The notes: generated by a model not told the origin, from the letters alone. 64,000 bases of DNA from Volvox africanus (GCA_030268105.1 BSDZ01000004.1:4203001-4267000); one strand, 5' to 3'; positions 14,201-26,200 are shown, counted from the stretch's first letter. Numbers and translations are program-made.

Positions 14201-14385
14201 GAGGTTCCTGCCGCGAGACGTCTTTAATTTACGGCGGAGCAGAATAGAGATCGCGACAAATGATTACGTTTCAACGACAATTAAGAGGTTTTAAATTTGG
14301 GTGATTGTCGCGACGGCGGTGTCTGTGGCAGTGGTTCGGCAGAGGGCAATGTCTCCAAACCTCGGCCCTCGGTCCTAATGGCACG
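11289..14385. other. Spacer with unassigned open frames
   Basis: No gene was resolved. A plus-strand frame at 11369-11596 has a coding-like stretch (VSEPRRIVPRVSPSGRLI). Two overlapping plus frames run 13012-13650 (212 codons) and 13248-13904 (218 codons). A minus frame opposes them at 13373-13095. None has a recognisable domain or a consistent exon chain. GT/GTAT-rich tracts occur near 11235, 12365, 12955 and 13855. Confidence 0.4.
13248..13904 (+). CDS. Uncertain open frame, 218 codons
   Basis: A single open frame encodes a product with no recognised domain. Residues around 60-150 look fairly protein-like (for example GPMCVAPAGGPLFLGFSKGL). The frame overlaps another open plus frame (13012-13650) and a minus frame, and no flanking splice or poly(A) signal supports it. 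In this composition a long open frame can arise by chance, so treat this as a weak candidate only. Confidence 0.15.
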   Translation: MQRWHWDGQQCLCLASRSMAGNSYGSCAAGSEGSHHNILWNQDVKCRATSIGFSASSSRPPGSAMGMPWNALPSSVPGIKRLGPMCVAPAGGPLFLGFSKGLAQSEKFRRGWWSHVPPPLCMAARIKAYGRIDVIGSDVPQRVRVASSSSYSVCTSTAADHPGVLLACCGRDLLVVRRQWHGSNGIWLPSVLPFLPLPFRETRVCVCVLNGSLSRGSF

Positions 14386-17069
14386 ATGGACGTTAGCGTT
14401 CTCGATGTCTTGGCCGCCACTGCCGTGGGGGACAAGATGGCTCATGAAGCCCTTCGCCCCTCTGCCAAAGGAAAAACTGTCCCATGCGCCTAAAAGCTGT
14501 GTGACCCCTGGCCCGCCAGCTTATCGCTCGTATGTCGTCCCGTTGGTGTCCTCGGTGTAGTCTTCTTAGCCCTTATCGTTTGCGGCTGTTTAGGAATCCG
14601 CGGGTGGCGAGAGGGAAGGGGTGTAAGTCGGTCGCGGCCGTCCCGTGCGACGCCCGTCCATCGGCCTCTTTGTCACCTGCGCCTGTAAGTATTGTTTATT
14701 TAGCGGGGATTAGTGCGAAGTACCTACCCGCCTAGAGAGAGTTTGAGTTCCTGGAGAGAGCAATTTGTTGCGCAGCCCGTATTTGGCGTTGCGCGGTCGT
14801 GTGATTGGTCATGGTCGTGACTTTGCTGGTGTGGTGATGTGAGTAGTGGTGGTGAGCACTGTATTAGGCACATGGGATTAAACCTGAGCCTGAGCCTTAA
14901 CAAGTCGGAACATCGTCCGATGCTATGGAGAGAAAAAAGGCGGTTGTGCTTTAAGCTAACTAGAGAGCGGTAGAACGTGGAACGACACTGATGCGTTGGG
15001 CCGCCACGGACCTGGCTCAGTTTGCTGCCGCTGCACGAATGGTGGTGTTCCGATGTTTGAAAACACGAGGAGAAGTCCGCATGGACCCTGGTGGACCCGA
15101 GAGGCCGCCTGAGAGTGCCGTCCACTAGTTTGGGAGAGGCCGGCGTGGACGCCGCAGTATACCTTTGCTGGACTGATGGAGTGATGAGATATGTTGTTTA
15201 TTGCTTGCACGCCTTGTGGCGCCTGCTGCTGCTTGTGTGTATTTGTCTCTTAATTTGTTTAGATACCCACAGGTATGTACATATATGTTACATTGGTGGC
15301 TTACCTGCGTACGTCAGGTCCTTACCTTGCAGCTGTAGTACAGCTGTGTTAGCCATGCTCTAATTTATAATTGCCTTGTTTTGCAACGCTACGGGAACTT
15401 GTAAACCGAAATGGAAACGTAATACCCCCATCTGTCAGTTTTGCCGGCTGGAGCAGTCCGATGCACGTCGCCCTGTGAGGGCTACCGCTTGCATATAAGG
15501 GGGAAGCTGCGGGCACCAGATAAGAGCTTACAGAGCACGGTAGATTCGACTTGGCATCAGTGCCGCACAATACCTCAACGTACTTTCTATTTCCTCCCTA
15601 CACCACAACCTACGTGAGCGCAGCCTAATGGCAACGATGGTAGATTCAACGTAAGTACTGGCACGTGTCCTCAACATGCGTCAGGCTTCGCTCTGCTGCT
15701 GCCACACCTGTGCGCAGTCTGGCGCTGGACGTTCTGGTATGAAGTATGGAGTCACATCGTAGATGAAGCCCATCCAGCGGAAGGCCCACTTTGTGTGCGT
15801 TTATGTATGTGTGTGTGTGTTTTCTGCTTTTCACAGTTGCAGCCATTAGAGCTCAGCTGGCCTGAAGTAACCTTAGTGGCCAGGCAACTCCAGCAACCCG
15901 TTCGAAGCCATGAAGAGCAGTAGCAGCGCCCCCAACAGACCCGCCACACCGCCTGCGGATTCAGATAGTTGTATCGGCAGGCAGGGCTCATTGGCAGCTG
16001 GGTGCAGCTGGGCAGATCCCCCCCCTCCGTCTGCCCTCCCCTTCCTCCCTTTTCCCCGCCAGAGCGTGCACGTACCAACGCAGCAATTGCCCGGTGCACG
16101 GCAACTTGGCGATACTTAAGAACACTTGTCGAGAGTCCTCGCCGGGTCCTCGTCAGCCCTTAATGTGATATGCAGTTAGCGGATTTGGGAAGCCGAAATC
16201 TGGATGCATCCCATAATGGTCAGTTGAGCCCTCTCTCCCAAATGCCCCTTCCTAGTGACTCCCATGATTGACCCAGATGAGTCCACTACCCGCAAGTTGG
16301 AGGTTCCGCACTAGCATATCTGCAGGGCAGTGAGTTGTCCGGTGGGATAGAGTTGGGACGGGGGAGGTAGTGGGAGGGTTACTGGAGGATAGATAATCGT
16401 GGATGAGAACGTGAAAACCTTGGTTTGGTAAGCAGTGAAGTATGGCAGCAGGGGATACTGACGATGCGTAACAAAGTTTTAAGGGCCACATAAGTTTTAA
16501 GTGTTGATTGGATGTGTACAACGTGACAATGCAGGGAATGCTCTGCGCTGCCCGTACCCCAACGGACCCCCACATCTTCTTCTTGCGTTAATAGCGATAC
16601 GCTGTTCTCAATGCCAGAAGAAATGTCGTTGAATCAATTATCAACGTGAGGCCCAACAAACCGTTGGAGGTTGCGCGGTTATCTTGTCGGATGTCGTTGT
16701 TCACCAAGCCAGCGTAGTATGTGGCTCCCCTTGGTTCCTCGGCAGCAGCAGGCCTATTCCTATCACTTCCGCCGATACTAGTGCTTTCTTGCGCTCGAGT
16801 GCGATTGTCAGATTCTGCCTGCATCCTGACCATCCGTGCGGGTGCATTCCTTGTAACGGGTATGCTGCAATCATATCGCTTGCATGCACCACATGGCGAT
16901 CGCAAAGCTAGCATTTCCGACAAACACTCTAAAGAGGCTAGAAGAACGCTTTGTTTTCATACAAACGGTTACGTGGCTGGAAAGTGCAAATACATACGAC
17001 GGTCAGGACGATAGTCACCGCCCATCCTCCGTACTGCCCATCCTCCGCAACCTTCAAAAAAGCAAATAA
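14386..17069 (+). CDS. Unidentified multi-exon protein gene
   Basis: A series of coding-like exons on the plus strand with good splice sites. Candidate pieces are: 14386-~14480 (MDVSVLDVLAATAVGDKMAH), ~14618-14694 ending in a GTAAGT donor, ~14990-15100 (RWAATDLAQFAAAARMVVF), 15544-15650 with a GTAAGT donor, a 19-nt exon 15718-15736, 15837-~15902, 16065-~16146 after a long pyrimidine tract, 16595-16645 with a GTGAGG donor, and 16908-17069 ending in TAG. Phases agree from 15544 through 16645. The sequence is helical and basic (TLALDVLLQPLELSW, ARTNAAIARCTATWRYLR, RYAVLNARRNVVESIIN, LKRLEERFVFIQTVTWLES). No family was recognised. The first three pieces are not phase-linked to the rest, so the N-terminus and start are provisional. 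A TGTAA signal 156 nt after the stop supports the 3' end. Confidence 0.45.
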
Positions 17070-17224
17070 TATTAGTGTTGTTGCTGTTATAAAGGGTTAG
17101 AGACCTTTTGGTCAGACCTGTGTTTCTAATTTACTGTTATGTTTCGGGCCCTCGCTTAGACATCTGTACAGCCTGAGGTCCCTTATCTCCCAGTGATCGG
17201 GAGACCAGTTCCTTAGTTGTTACG

Positions 17225-17229
17225 TGTAA
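17225..17229 (+). promoter_or_regulatory. Poly(A) signal TGTAA
   Basis: TGTAA lies 156 nt downstream of the stop at 17069 and is consistent with 3' processing of the unidentified plus-strand gene. Confidence 0.4.
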
Positions 17230-17368
17230 CATTGTGAGAGTCGCTCCGCGCCTAAGTGGCCACATAGCGGCATCGCCACAAACAGCAGCTCATTTGCAAC
17301 AGGTTATCAGCCTCGGCACGTAACGGACCGAGATTGGGATGAAGAGCCAGACGAGCCCTGCTTATACG

Positions 17369-17605
17369 GAGAAGCATCAGGATGTTAACGAGCTGCTCAT
17401 GGCCCTAGAGGAACGCTACCGTGGGGAAGCCATCCTTAAGGGCTGTGTGCAGCTCGTTGAGATCCTGCTGATGCTTCTCGTACAGAGACAGGTCATATGA
17501 GTTCAGCAGGGGCACAAGCGAGGCACGGGCAACATCGTGCATATTGACGTTCAGCTCATCCCTCGCGTACTGAGCCACACTTGGCCCCGAAGAGTTCTGC
17601 CTTAG
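17369..17605. pseudogene. Degraded coding repeat, inverted two-piece copy (A)
   Basis: Positions 17369-17438 read on the plus strand as EKHQDVNELLMALEERYRGE. Positions ~17602-17438 read on the minus strand as a ~55-residue open stretch containing SVAQYARDELNVNMHDVARA, SLVPLLNSYDLSLYEKHQQD and LNELHTALKD. The EKHQ..D.NEL segment therefore occurs twice, head to head. The same sequence recurs at 21168-21370 in a different arrangement. This looks like fragments of a dispersed element or gene-derived repeat. The family is not identified. Confidence 0.6.
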
Positions 17606-18029
17606 CCCATATTAAGCATCCCTTCCTATACTCAAGGCAAAGATTTTCCGTACAAGCTGGGCTCGTCTGGCTCTTTATCCCAATCACGGTCAGTCATGTG
17701 CCGGGTAAATATACCACCTTAACTACTAAAATTGTTTGAAATAAACCTCGTGGTCGGTATAATCTTCTCTATATATGCGAGTTGCTTCTTTAACAGCGCA
17801 ATTTTATCTATTACCTGAGACTTTACTTGAGTAATTTACTACTTCATCATATATAGCCCCGCGCCCAATAAACCCATTTTAGTTTTATCAATCATTTATG
17901 ATTCAAGAAAACTTGGCTGAACAGATTTTGGACAGTTACTGCTGATATTTACCATCCTGTAACAAACAAGCTGATATGGTTCCATGATGGGAAGCATCGT
18001 TATTATTGTTCTCCCAACTTCCATTCTTT

Positions 18030-19581
18030 CCTCCACGGGCCTCTCCAGCCGCCCCTTGTCTCACCCGGCTATTTACTGACGTGGACTCCGACCCCTGGGC
18101 TCCAGCCGTTGTGGCAAGCGCCGACCTTATGCTGGGCGGGTGGAAGCGCTACTGGATGAGCCAAATCCATAGTGGGGTCCACACACGTAGGCCCGATGCC
18201 GCACATGCGCCTCTGACTGGAGTCGGGCAGAGAAATTGCGGTAGTGGCCCTGGGAGAGCAAGGAAGGGTGGAGGGGTATACAGGGCCGGTGACGTGTATG
18301 CATGACATGCAACGTCACCACACTTTCGACGAACAGCTCTTTGGATTTGTAGCCGCCAGAGGGGTAGAGATTACTCACCAAGATAGCATGTGCGAAAAGG
18401 TGCTGGAGGCTAAAATGAAAAAGCCCTCCAAGACTAAGAGCTGTCCTCTTCCCTAACTGGCCTGCACCTCACCTTCCACATAGTGGCCGCATGACGCCAG
18501 CCCACGAGAGCGGGGTGGCTGTGGGACAGTCCCAGTCTTAGCAGCGCCTCCATAAACACACCTTCCCAAGCGGTCACGCAGGGATGCCACCTGGGGACAC
18601 CGGATTATCGGGGAGAGGGGGTTCAGGTGGTGGTGATGGGAACAAGGTTGCAGTGGACCGGGAAACTGGAACTCCAAGAGAAAGAGGCCAAGCGACAGCA
18701 CCGCAAGGGCGTCCTAGGGTGATCTAGGCGGCTCGTGACATCAGAACAATCGCTAGGTAAGCTTCATCTGCAAGGAAGAAGAATTGAAAAACCAAAATCC
18801 AGAAAGTATTTTACCAGCGGATTGCCACAAACACGTCAAAATGAGACGGCAGGACGTGGGTCTGGGGTGTTATGTAAGGGTAAGGGACGAGTTCACGCCC
18901 AAGATGTCTTGACAAACAAGATGGGATATCTTTTGGCGCCTGTATGTCCATGACCACGTCTGTATGTGCCCCTGTTGATCTGTCCCTGGCAGCAGCTTCG
19001 CTTCTACCGCCTTTGGTGGTGATGGTGGCGGTGGTGGCAGCCGTCGCTATGCTAGCCGGTGGTGCAAAGCTCCCACCGCTGCCGCTGGCAGCGGCAGCCG
19101 CCATGACGGCGAAGGGTACGGCAGTGCCGCCGCAATTGCTTGTCATCACTGCGCCGATGCCTGCTGCAGATTTTCCAGTGAGGATGCTGGGCGCCTGCAT
19201 AGCAATACCGGTATATCTCAGTGCCTGTCTGCACCACTCCACGCCCTTCTCACATGTTTCCCTAATCCTCTCCCCCCGACAAAATAACCCTCCCTCCAGG
19301 CCCTGCAATACAGCGCATGCCTCCCAATAGACTGCCAGTACCCTGGCACGTGTAGTGAGCTTCTCTACTTAGCTACCCTTATCACTGATAAATACTTATC
19401 TGTGCGTATATCCTGCAGAGGACCAGGGAGGCCCATCTTCCATCAAACCAGAAGCCACCCACCTGCCTCCGCTCCTTGCCCATGCCAAGCCCCAGGGTGT
19501 GCTGCTGGGCCAATGGAGCTGTGCGCTGGGGATGTTTAAGCAGTTGTTATGTGGGCCGTTAGTACTGTGGGCAGTTGCATG
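18030..19581 (+). other. Probable plus-strand gene remnants or unresolved gene
   Basis: Several exon-like pieces lie in the same direction: ~18036-18290 (DLMLGGWKRYWMSQIHSG), ~18340-18455 ending in a stop (MCEKVLEAKMKKPSKTKS), 18660-18720 after an AG acceptor (KLELQEKEAKRQHRKG), 18950-19222 (Ala/Val/Leu-rich, possible GTGAGG donor) and 19419-19581 after TATATCCTGCAG (KPEATHLPPLLAHAKPQGV). Phases could not be chained. A minus frame at 19308-18811 is equally open (SAAGIGAVMTSNCGG), so strand and even coding status are uncertain. No family was recognised. Confidence 0.3.
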
Positions 19582-20192
19582 AGTGAAGGTGTGGGGGTTG
19601 TGGCCGCTCATGCTGCCGCTGAGGGGTCGGAAGGCTGGTGTTGCAGAGTGAGGCCGAATCCTTGGGGTTATGAGGATGGATGAAAAGGAGCAGACACCAA
19701 ATAGGGAGGAGAATACCAATTTGGATGTCTATACATAAGCCCCTTCATGTTACACCTACCGAACACCAACTTGATGGAACAAAACGGCTGTAAGGTTTTC
19801 ATTATAACAATCGTTTTAGCTGGGATGGGGCAGTTCCTGTGTGGGTTGGGCGTGTTGTATTACGGTTCGATTATCACCGATGTGTGGGTCGATGCGACTT
19901 TACACGGTGACAAACGAGCGTAATAAATGCATTCTAATAATAAATACATTTGCATATATTTTACTAGTTTGGCATCATGAAATTATGAATTGCGACTTGT
20001 CTCCTCGCAAAGCCAGCCGCATTACCGATGCGCCCGCCAAGCGAACGTTCGACTTGGTCGGAGAAACTTGTGCGCAACGCATTGTATTGGCACGAATTGT
20101 CAAGTTATAATATTTGCAATATTATTACTTCATTGTTGGCCTGTCTAGTGTGCGACTGTGCGAAATGCCTAAGTCGCAGTGGTTGATCGGAA

Positions 20193-20212
20193 ACCGAATA
20201 TCGATATTCGGT
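20193..20212. repeat. Perfect 20-bp palindrome
   Basis: ACCGAATATC followed by its exact reverse complement GATATTCGGT, with no spacer. It lies in a gene-free stretch. Confidence 0.8.
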
Positions 20213-20810
20213 CCCGTGCATCTTGTGAATGCCGTGTTTCGGATATCGGAGATACGCATTAGGGTAATCACGCTCAGGGTCGGCAATCTAGTGTGAGTTG
20301 TACCCTGAAACAAGCAAGAAAGGTGGGGAAGAAGAAACAAGGAGGAGGGGAGAGGGCAGTGTATTGAGGTATCCATTCCCATCCAGCAACAACGTTACTC
20401 AGCTGCCAAAACCCTTTATCTGCCTCACTCCACCGTGGCCTTTACCCCATAAACCCATGCTGCTGAGCGCGCATCCCCTTCCGCCAGCCGCCATCACCCA
20501 AAGGCAATCATCAGACCATGGAGTTCTTGGTTCATTTCAAATCCACAAATAGAACAAAATGTTTCAATTGATTGATGGTTCCATAAACACGTGCTGTCTT
20601 TCCTCCCTCGGGCGGTGTCCTGTCTCCTAGCCTTGCTCTGTCTCACCGGGAAAGAAATTCTTGGGCCTAACAATCAGCGACTCCAAGGGGCCCGTGGGGC
20701 TGCTGGCACGTGGGGCCGCGCCAAGGGATGAACCGATACATGACGAGCCATGAGCCCCGACGACGCCACCGCCGCCTCCGGTCAGAGTAGAGCGGCGGGT
20801 CTCAACAGCC

Positions 20811-20882
20811 GGCTGCTGCTGCTGCTGCTGCGCCGATAGTGCGCGTGATGGGTGCGAGTGTGTGTGTGTGTGTGTGTGTATG
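20811..20882. repeat. CTG and GT microsatellites
   Basis: CTGCTGCTG run at about 20811-20832, followed by a (GT)n run at about 20858-20880. Confidence 0.85.
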
Positions 20883-20986
20883 TGTTGGGGTGGGTGGGCG
20901 GGTGCGTGGGTGTATTAGTCACGCAAATGGCAACACGAGCTCGTAGTAACTGATAGCAATAACAAACTACCCACCAACAGCCCACC

Positions 20987-21032
20987 AACAGCCCAGCCCA
21001 GCCCAGCCCAGCCCAGCCCAGCCCAGCCCAGT
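20987..21032. repeat. CAGCC pentamer tandem repeat
   Basis: About nine consecutive CAGCC units, the last diverged to CAGTCC. Confidence 0.9.
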
Positions 21033-21167
21033 CCAGATCTGTGATTTAAGCTTAAGATTTATCTTTACCATTGTTAGTTATTATATCCGTTTCATGTTGA
21101 ACATCAAGCGAAAAAAGTCAAGTATCAAAAAGCATTTGAGGCTTTATAACCGGTTAATTAGGGCAAA

Positions 21168-21370
21168 GGCAGAACTCTTCAGGGCCAAGTGTGGCTCAGT
21201 GCTCGGCCACAAGAGGGATGAGCAGAACGGCAACATGCACGATGTTGCCCATGCCTCGCTCGTGCCGCTGCTGAACTCCTGTGACCTGTCTCTGCACTAG
21301 AAGCATCAGGATGTCAACGAGCTGCTCATAGCCCTGGAGGAACGCTACCGTGGGGAAGCTATCCTTCGCA
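21168..21370 (+). pseudogene. Degraded coding repeat, copy (B)
   Basis: The plus strand reads AKAELFRAKCGSVLGHKRDE, then NMHDVAHASLVPLLNSCDLS, a TAG stop, and KHQDVNELLIALEERYRGE. It is the same sequence as copy A (17369-17605) but in one orientation, with small indels and the internal stop. The nucleotide match is close over more than 150 nt. It is a fragment of a dispersed repeat and not a functional gene. Confidence 0.6.
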
Positions 21371-21943
21371 TCCCCATCATATACAGTGAGCTCGAGTAGG
21401 TTAGGTGAACGGAGATCGATGAAGATGGGTGACAGATTTGTATGTTCAGAAATCGGGCTCCACTATGTCGCGCTGAAAAAATGTACGCGGTATGTATTCG
21501 CGAATAGTCAGGGTACAGTCCACAGTTACATATAATTATCCTCTTTCTAGGATCTGTATTAACCGAGGTCGGGAAGCTCAATTCCATTTTTGTTACACAG
21601 ACTGAAAACTTGACAACTCATTGGCGTGGTCACAGCACCGAACCTAAAATAATTATATATTGCAGTGACCACGAAAGGAAAAAGCCGGGCTACCCCCAAA
21701 AGTCCAAAGGGGGAAAGGCGGACTGTTGTTCCGAAAGGAACAACGAAAAAAAGATTCCAACAACTGAACAAACGTGAAGCTAAATACAGCCCTGAGCACT
21801 CGGACTGAGGGGCACTTGCCAGCTAGGATTCTACCTCTCAGTTAACCCGCCTTGGCAAGCTAAGCCCGCATATATCCAGTTACAAGTAGTATCTATATGT
21901 ACACTATTAAGTTGTTTGAGAAGAAGAGTAGATAAATCGATTT

Positions 21944-22030
21944 AAAAAATCAATCAACCGATATATATATGTATGTATACATATAAACACGTATAATATA
22001 TATTTATATATATCGGTTTATTGATTTTTT
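21944..22030. repeat. AT-rich hairpin and TA/TATG repeats
   Basis: A ~25-nt arm (21944-21969, AAAAAATCAATCAACCGATA...) matches the reverse complement of 22005-22030 with one mismatch. The loop is TA-rich. TATATGTATACATATA repeats continue to about 22110. It would form a stable cruciform or mark a small foldback element. Confidence 0.75.
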
Positions 22031-22121
22031 ATATATGTATATATGTATACATATATACATATATACATATATGTATAGGTGTATAAATATACATATCTAT
22101 GCATATATGAAGACCGACCAT

Positions 22122-22300
22122 CCCCGGGCCCCCGGTCGACCCACAGACCATCTTGCCCCACCGGCCCCCGGGTAGACCCGAACACCAACCAGCACCCGGG
22201 CCCCTGGGTAGACACAAAGACCAACCGGTCCCCGGGTCCATGGGTAGACCCAAAGATCATCTGGCCGCCGGGGCCGATTATATACCCAAAGACCAACCAG
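22122..22300. repeat. About five 36-nt GC-rich tandem units
   Basis: Imperfect units of roughly 36 nt are built on GGCCCCCGGGTAGACCC followed by AAAGACCAACC. The units have diverged at several positions. Confidence 0.75.
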
Positions 22301-22327
22301 CTTCGGACGGAGGGATGGAGGGAGATG

Positions 22328-22376
22328 GGGATGGATGGATGGATGGATGGATGGAGGAGGGAGGGAGGGACGGAGG
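22328..22376. repeat. GGAT / GGAG tetramer repeat
   Basis: A run of GGATGGAT passes into GGAGGGAG. Confidence 0.85.
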
Positions 22377-22692
22377 AACGGAGTTAAGGAGGAGATGAGT
22401 GAGGCCTGGAGTGAGCAGGGATAATTTTCTTCGGCCCCCAACAACTTTGCTGTGTGATTTTTTGCCAAGCATCCTTCTCATGGTTAGACCATCCGTCCGA
22501 GGTGTATTGTCTCCCCTCTGGGCCTTCCTATTCGCCAATACGCCATGGCTATTGAATGTCCTTGTTCAGGTGTGTTTTCGGGGAGTCGATGTGGACGGGG
22601 TGGACGGGCAAATCATGTGCGTAATACAAAGGTTGTGGCGCGGGCTCTGAGTACTTGCTGCTATCGTGTTTTACCATTTCCTAAATCTTTAA

Positions 22693-22716
22693 TAGCTGAA
22701 ATAGCTATTTCAGCTA
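22693..22716. repeat. Perfect 24-bp palindrome
   Basis: TAGCTGAAATAG followed directly by its exact reverse complement. Confidence 0.8.
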
Positions 22717-23048
22717 CTGCGCGTGCAATGTCCTACGGATAGTTTTGATCATGCAAAGGTTGCGATTGCTGTGCAATGCTATGCAAGGGCACTCATATCA
22801 TTACATCTTTGGATGCACTTTAAAAATCTTATAATTATTACAGGTGTAACAGAGCGTCAGCCAGAAGCTGCCCAATGTCGCATGCGTGGAACGACGCAAT
22901 ATGACTCGCAGTGACTTTGGCGGCTTTGCGTCAACGTCACTCTACGTAGTGGCCAATATATAATGGTGTCTAAAGTATAATGGTATACCGGAATTATGTA
23001 AGGGCAGGTTTGTGACTTCTGGTATGACCATTTTAGTTTGTGACGCCC

Positions 23049-23074
23049 ACGATACGTGGGATCCCACGTATCGT
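23049..23074. repeat. Perfect 26-bp palindrome upstream of TTLL
   Basis: ACGATACGTGGGA followed directly by its exact reverse complement. It lies about 145-170 nt upstream of the proposed TTLL start codon, so it could be a dimeric regulator site, but function is unknown. Confidence 0.75.
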
Positions 23075-23216
23075 ATAGTCTCAGGTAGAGCCCGACAATT
23101 GAGCAAGAGACCTAGCTGGTGCTACGAAACCTTAATATTGCCGTACCTTTCTATAGTTTTGTCATTCGGACGACATATGACTATGTCAACCTCTTCCACG
23201 GTTACATTATCTTAAA

Positions 23217-26200
23217 ATGTGTTTACAAACACCCATAAAGTCTAATGGACGACACTTTCTGCTGCGATCACGAAATTCACGTCAACCATTAGTCCTGTGC
23301 GCAAACCCACATTTGCGGAAATACTACAAGGTAAATCAACGTGATACAGCAGCACAACGTGAATCCATAGCTGCCTCAGTTGGCGGAAAACAACTTCGCC
23401 TCCAGTCGCCGCGACTTCAGCCCCCATCAGCGCTGCCCACTTCCCTTCCGTCACAGAACTTAAATGAATCACAGCCGGCGTCCTTATCAGCTCGTTTCCA
23501 ACCGTCTTCATCTTTGTCGTCATTGCAACCGTACCAACTGAAAGGCGCCAGCCGTGCACTGCTGGAACGTAGGAAAGCAGAACAGGCGGCCCGAAAAGTT
23601 TCGGCTGCACAAGTTACAGAGGAAGGCAAGCCGCAGGGGCAGCAGCAATCCCATGCACCACCTACGGCGTCATCGGAGTCTCGCCGTGCCTTTTTTCGGT
23701 GAGGCGACGGGTGGGCAGGTGGGTTGCGACACGGTTTGTAAACTACTGTCTGCTGCACGATCAAGGTAACTCCTAGTTCTTTTCCCTTGAGGTTTCACTT
23801 ACCGAGCTTACTGCAGCGGATTAGCTGTCTGCCACCCAGAAAGGGTTTCAGTGCCGCGAAAGCATAATAGTTGATAGGCAGCCCGCGTGAGGTTAGGTAG
23901 CTCACGACACGGCATACACCCGCCCGCCGGGGGCAGCTGGCACCAAACTGTGTGCCAAAACCCCCAGTCTGTTCCAGCCGTGGACAATGCTGTTTGCGAC
24001 AGCTCCTTGTAGCTTGCTCCTCAACATGCTGCATACCTCATATTTGCCCATTCTTCTCAACCCCGGTGCACAAACACTTACACTCATGCATCCGTACACA
24101 CACATATCACACACATATCCGTACACACACATACACTCATACATCTGTACACACACAACCCAACGTCCCTACAATGTCCCGTCATTTTTTATCTACCTAG
24201 ATCAGCTCGCCCTAATCGACGCTTCCCCACGTCCCCCGACGCCTCCTGCGTAGCTTCTGGCACGATGAGAAGCGCTTTAAGGGCACCGGCGCAGACTCTC
24301 TGGTTCAGCGAGCGCTGGCGTCTGCGGGCGGCATTCGCACGGGCGGCCACATGAAGTCTGACCCGACACACGGGCCGTTAGGCTGGCAGCGCATGGGCTC
24401 CTGGGACGTGCTGTGGAGCCCCTCCAGCACCGCACTCCAGGTATACGAACAGACAGCCTGGTACCACTGTGCTTCCTATTTAGGAAAGGTAGGCTGGACC
24501 ATTGGTTTAGGTGGAGTCCCGTCAGTCCCGTTTCCTAGGCGTAGGCTTGCGGCTTGCGGCTTAGACATCTTCACCTCAGCACCACAGCGGCACAGCATCA
24601 CCTGCAACCTCACCCGAGCCCCGCAGGCGGCCTCTAAAGGACTGCGGCGGCATCAGCTGGTGTGTGCGGTGCCGGGCTCGCAGTCGCTGACTCGCAAACG
24701 GCGTTTACCGGAGACCCTCAGCCAGGTATTCGGGCCAGCGGCAGTGAAAGTTGGAAGGGGCGAATACACGAGAAACTGGTACTACTGCTGTTGAGATCCG
24801 GAATAACCGGCCACCACCTCCACCCGGTGATTTACCAGTGGGTGGAAAGGGAGGGGATGAGATGTCTGGAGGAGCGGGGTGGAGGGGTTGCAGCGCGGCG
24901 AGGAGGGACTTGTGCACTGACAGGATAATAATAACGATCAGGACTGTACGGCATAACTCACGGCCTTCGAAGGGTGTTGCTTTCGTTGTAATGTGAGGTT
25001 GCATTTCTCGCGACCTTGAGACGGCACACCGATGGTGCAAGGGGGGATTGAGAGCTGCCTTTAGAAAGCTCTGGACTATTAGCAAAGGAATGCATGTTGG
25101 GACAGACACACACGCGCGAGTCCCAAGGAACCGACCGGTCTCGGAGTCATATTTGACGGCCCGGACAGAATGGGGCTTGGGGACTAATCGGTAGTGGAGA
25201 CTTTGTCCTCAATAACACAATAACACGTCGTGGCTCCGTCGTCGTCATTATCACGACACCCCAGGGCATCACCAGAATATCAACAAAAGAAAGCGCGATT
25301 TTACGCTCACAGGGTGCATGTTCACGTGTTGCCTTGCGCTTGGTTTATTGGTCCCTTGGTTCACTGCCAGGCTTACGGGCCAGAGGGCGGTGGCAGCATC
25401 GTCCCGCTGACTTTCCAGCTGCCTGCCCAGCTAGCGGAATGGAGGTCTTGGATGGCGGCGCATCCCACCGGGCCCGGTGAGCCGCAGCGGCTCTGGATGC
25501 TGAAGACGTCACAGCACCTAGGTAGGTGGCTTGAGGCACATAGCAGGCTAGGGCGAGTACGGGGCCGAGGGGTCCAGGGTGGGGCACCATGCAGGGCGAT
25601 TTGGTCATTCCCCGTTGCTTCCGGGCCGTGAGTCCTACCTTAGGCTGAGACACCGCGTTGTTTCCACACTTTCACCCAAGCCCCTGCCACTCCGTGCCAT
25701 GTCGTCATTTCATCCACCGCCCCGCCTGCCGACGTACCGAGAGCCGATTCACATGGTTGCCGTTACCTGTTCCCGAGTCTATACGAGGCGGGAGGGATGA
25801 ACCCTAATTCCCGCTCTGTCGTAGTTACACTAGCCTCTGCGTGGCGTGTCATGCTCTCGATCCCGCACGGGGTGACATCGGCCTCTCGCAGGCAGGGGCT
25901 TGCAGCTGGTGCCGCAGGACCGGGCAGTGGAGGCAGTGCTGCGGCGACAGGCGCTGGTTCTGTCCTTCGCAAAGGACCGGCGGCAGCAGCAGGAGCAGCA
26001 GAGTGCTGGTGCTGACCCAGTGCGGGCGCCGCGTGGAGCATCGCTGGGCCGGATTGACCCAAACCAGCCCCGGCCGTTCGTAGTAAGTGCCCGTACCAAC
26101 ACCAGCACCAGTACCCGTACACGTATCAGTACCCGTACCGGTACCCGTACTTTTTTCAGTACCGGGGTACATGCTGAAGTTGAACACGACGCAAACGGGG

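Larger units (their letters stand above)
19582..23216. other. Repeat-rich spacer
   Basis: No gene was seen apart from the repeat fragment at 21168-21370. The stretch holds CTG, GT and CAGCC simple repeats (20811-21032), an AT-rich hairpin, a 36-nt tandem repeat and a GGAT run. Three perfect palindromes are listed separately. AT content is higher than in the flanking genes. Confidence 0.5.
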
